Positions 38,835 through 40,562 of a stretch of 40,562 nucleotides of DNA are shown here, one piece after another. The notes under the pieces were generated by a model. The model ran no database searches. It had not been told where the DNA came from and saw only the letters and a program-made list of their open reading frames with translations. The first letter of the stretch is position 1; every line of letters starts with the position of its first letter. The stretch lies in contig WQSH01000013.1 of the NCBI GenBank assembly GCA_009787995.1, positions 1 through 40,562 of the forward strand. The letters are read 5' to 3'. The stretch is from Oscillospiraceae bacterium (GTDB lineage: Bacteria > Bacillota > Clostridia > Oscillospirales > Oscillospiraceae). Position numbers and translations under genes: made by a program.

Positions 38835-39077
38835 CTACAGCATTTCCTTCAGGGCCTTAGCCAGCTGGTCAGGGCAAGAGGTACCCCGCTGTCCGCATTT
38901 TATCCCTTCAAGGCGCCCTATTGCCTCGCTTGCATCCATGCCCTTTACCAATTGCGAAATCCCCTTGAGGTTGCCCTCACAGCCGCCGTCAAAGATTACC
39001 TTCACGATGGCCCTGTCTTTAACGTCAATGTCGATTTTTCTTGCGCACGTCCCTGTTGTCTTATATGTAGCAGTCAT
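38835..39077 (-). CDS. TSCPD-domain protein (TIGR03905 family)
   Basis: This 80-residue protein corresponds to the free-standing TSCPD domain, which is also found at the C-terminus of class II ribonucleotide reductases. Landmarks are TGTCARKIDIDVKDRAIVKV, the GGCEGNLKGIS turn with its cysteine, GIKCGQRGTSCPDQLAKAL and the conserved TSCPDQ motif near residue 66. Four cysteines could bind a metal. Function is unknown. AAGGAG lies seven bases before the ATG. It follows the SGNH hydrolase gene by 29 bp and may share its transcript. Confidence 0.9.
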   Translation of the reverse strand: MTATYKTTGTCARKIDIDVKDRAIVKVIFDGGCEGNLKGISQLVKGMDASEAIGRLEGIKCGQRGTSCPDQLAKALKEML

Positions 39078-39106
39078 TTGTTTTCTCCTTACAAGTTTAA
39101 TAATTC

Positions 39107-39871
39107 CTACATACTCGGCTGCAACCTCATGCCGGGTAGATATTTATCTGCAAAATCCATAAAGGCCTCGCGGATTAGCGCCTGCCCCTTGTCGTTGGGG
39201 TGTATGCCATCGACACAGAGCAGCTGCGCATAGTCGCTATAATCCAAAAACGCTGAACGTATGTCCACTACCCGGCAATTGTTTTTCATGCCAAGCTGCG
39301 AAATCTCCAGCGAATACCTCTCGTGGTGACGGTAGATATAGTGCGCATCTCCCAAGAACCGCATTATGTTCTCCCGGCTAAGCCCATCACGACATATCCA
39401 GTTTAAATACCTCTCATGGTGGAGCGGCGGCAGTGTCGTGAGTAGCGGAACGATGTCATGGGACACAAGCGCATCAATCATGTCTTGAATCTGCTCTGAA
39501 AACGTCTTCAGCGGCACTTTCGGGGAATGCTCAATGTTGGGCTGGGCGGAAATTTCCGCCCAAGGCATATCGCAATCGTTTCCGCCATATTCCAAAACTG
39601 CGATATCGCAGGGCCTCCCCTTGTCCAAATGCCGGAGCAGGCGCTGCTTGCCTTTTGTCACCGTGCATCCGAACCTCGAAAAATTCTCAACAGTGGCATG
39701 GAGGGCGCTAGAGCACATGCTCACGGCGTTGTCCTTTAATATGCGGTACTTCCCGGCGAAGTCGTCAAGCACGACGCCTTGAAACACCGAATCCCCCCAA
39801 ACGCCGATTTTCAACTGCGCTTTTCCCGGCAAAGCTGCGCGCAAGGCTTGTAAACTGGTAATTATTTCCAT
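39107..39871 (-). CDS. SGNH/GDSL-family hydrolase
   Basis: This 254-residue protein has the block I nucleophile as GVWGDSVFQGV near residues 23-33, with GDS replacing the classic GDSL. Block III is EYGGNDCDM near 95 and block V is VDGIHPNDKG near 222, supplying Asp and His. These are lipase/esterase or carbohydrate-esterase enzymes of the SGNH fold. No signal peptide is seen, so it is probably cytoplasmic and its substrate is unknown. The ATG at 39871 has AAGGAG seven bases upstream; an in-frame start 39 bp earlier lies before that site. Confidence 0.88.
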   Translation of the reverse strand: MEIITSLQALRAALPGKAQLKIGVWGDSVFQGVVLDDFAGKYRILKDNAVSMCSSALHATVENFSRFGCTVTKGKQRLLRHLDKGRPCDIAVLEYGGNDCDMPWAEISAQPNIEHSPKVPLKTFSEQIQDMIDALVSHDIVPLLTTLPPLHHERYLNWICRDGLSRENIMRFLGDAHYIYRHHERYSLEISQLGMKNNCRVVDIRSAFLDYSDYAQLLCVDGIHPNDKGQALIREAFMDFADKYLPGMRLQPSM

Positions 39872-40009
39872 TCCATAACTCCTTCTGCGCCACAGCGCAA
39901 TCAGAGGCACTGCCCCTTAATACATATTCCCTGTCACGATGAGCTGCCCCCCCACTATACCACGGGCGCTTGCCCCGCGCAAAGCTAACATGCGCAATCT
40001 ATGCATTTG

Positions 40010-40562
40010 CTATTTGGATTTTGCCTTTTTCTCCGCCGCTACAAGTTTGTATGCGCAAGCCGCCAGCACTGCACCTACCAGCGGGCCTGCTATGAACACC
40101 CAGAGGTCGGAAAGTGCCTGCCCTCCTGCGAAAAGCGCCGGCCCTATGCTGCGGGCGGGGTTTACCGATGTGCCCGTAAGCGGTATGCCGACTATGTGCA
40201 CGAAAACGAGCGTCAGGCCAATTACAATCCCTGCGACGCTACCTTTGGACGAATCTGCCGTAACACCTAGGATTGTCAGCACGAAAATGAACGTCAGGAT
40301 TATTTCGACTAGAAGCCCCCCGCCAACCCCGCCGGCATTTGCCACGGCGTTTGAGCCTAGGCCGCCCGTTAAGTCAATCCCTGAAACCGACGAAACCGCA
40401 AAGAGCAACGCCGCACCGCAAATAGCCCCAACAACCTGAGCGACCACGTAGCACACAAAATCTTTGCCGCCAATGCGCTTGTCCAAGAGAGCCCCCAGCG
40501 AAACTGCAGGGTTGATATGGCATCCGGAGACATTGCCTATAACATATGCCATAGCGACGATT
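40010..40562 (-). CDS. MIP-family aquaporin, N-terminus cut by the window edge
   Basis: At least 183 residues of a major intrinsic protein channel are visible, with the frame open to the right edge. Both NPA boxes are present: SGCHINPAVSLG near the start of the visible part and TSVNPARSIGPAL near residue 130. The C-terminal filter arginine follows directly (NPAR). Spacing and the HINPAVS context resemble AqpZ-type water channels more than glycerol facilitators, which usually have Asp after NPAR, though this is a judgement from memory. Three or four helices precede a basic Lys-rich tail. Confidence 0.9.
   Translation of the reverse strand, partial: IVAMAYVIGNVSGCHINPAVSLGALLDKRIGGKDFVCYVVAQVVGAICGAALLFAVSSVSGIDLTGGLGSNAVANAGGVGGGLLVEIILTFIFVLTILGVTADSSKGSVAGIVIGLTLVFVHIVGIPLTGTSVNPARSIGPALFAGGQALSDLWVFIAGPLVGAVLAACAYKLVAAEKKAKSK

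Overview
The window looks like chromosomal DNA from a Gram-positive anaerobe of the Bacillota, most likely class Clostridia. The evidence is AddA/AddB instead of RecBCD, a NfeD/FloA flotillin pair, an SLH-domain exported protein, a LytTR/GHKL two-component pair, ispE, AGGAGG-type ribosome binding sites, several TTG starts and many near-consensus sigma-A promoters with 17-bp spacers. Genes are mostly of medium-to-high GC and are packed into short operons. I see no rRNA, tRNA, CRISPR array or intact insertion sequence.

Layout. 0-2.3 kb: the end of an unknown gene, a long delta-1-pyrroline-5-carboxylate dehydrogenase and a convergent FmdB zinc-ribbon protein. 2.3-4.9 kb: an AT-richer accessory patch with a small HTH protein, a GNAT acetyltransferase of aminoglycoside-acetyltransferase type, a truncated aminoglycoside phosphotransferase, a MerR regulator with a membrane and zinc-ribbon tail, and copies of two interspersed repeat families. 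4.9-6.3 kb: an AIM24-family protein and a membrane protein. 6.4-16.6 kb, minus strand: ispE, UPF0316/DUF2179, flavodoxin, addB, NUDIX, SH3-like, addA. 16.8-22.6 kb, minus strand: glnS, GHKL histidine kinase, NfeD, FloA, a 70-residue protein and a LytTR regulator read as one operon; a separate orphan gene follows. 22.9-26.4 kb: thioredoxin, an SLH/trypsin-fold protein lacking catalytic residues, a cytidylate-kinase-like protein, a homocysteine S-methyltransferase-type protein and a small membrane protein. 26.5-32.2 kb: a seven-gene Mrp-type antiporter operon (E-F-G-A'B-C-D-D'). 32.3-36.0 kb: an ABC ATPase, a large permease and a DUF1015 protein. 36.0-38.8 kb: a 0.7-kb noncoding region with two inverted-repeat structures, then a promoter, a nine-codon leader ORF and two terminator-like hairpins ahead of an RsgA-family ribosome GTPase, followed by an EamA-type exporter. 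38.8 kb to the end: a TSCPD-domain protein, an SGNH hydrolase and a truncated aquaporin.

The most interesting part is 36.39-36.73 kb. A near-perfect promoter drives a leader with a strong Shine-Dalgarno, a nine-residue ORF ending VIST, and two tandem terminator-like hairpins before an RsgA GTPase. This is the architecture of antibiotic-inducible, leader-peptide-controlled resistance genes, but the controlled gene is a ribosome-assembly GTPase. Further points are a dead-looking secreted trypsin-fold protein with SLH domains, a split two-component system flanking NfeD/FloA, an Mrp cluster in membrane-bound-hydrogenase gene order with twin MrpD subunits, and a decayed aminoglycoside-resistance patch next to a mobile-looking repeat.
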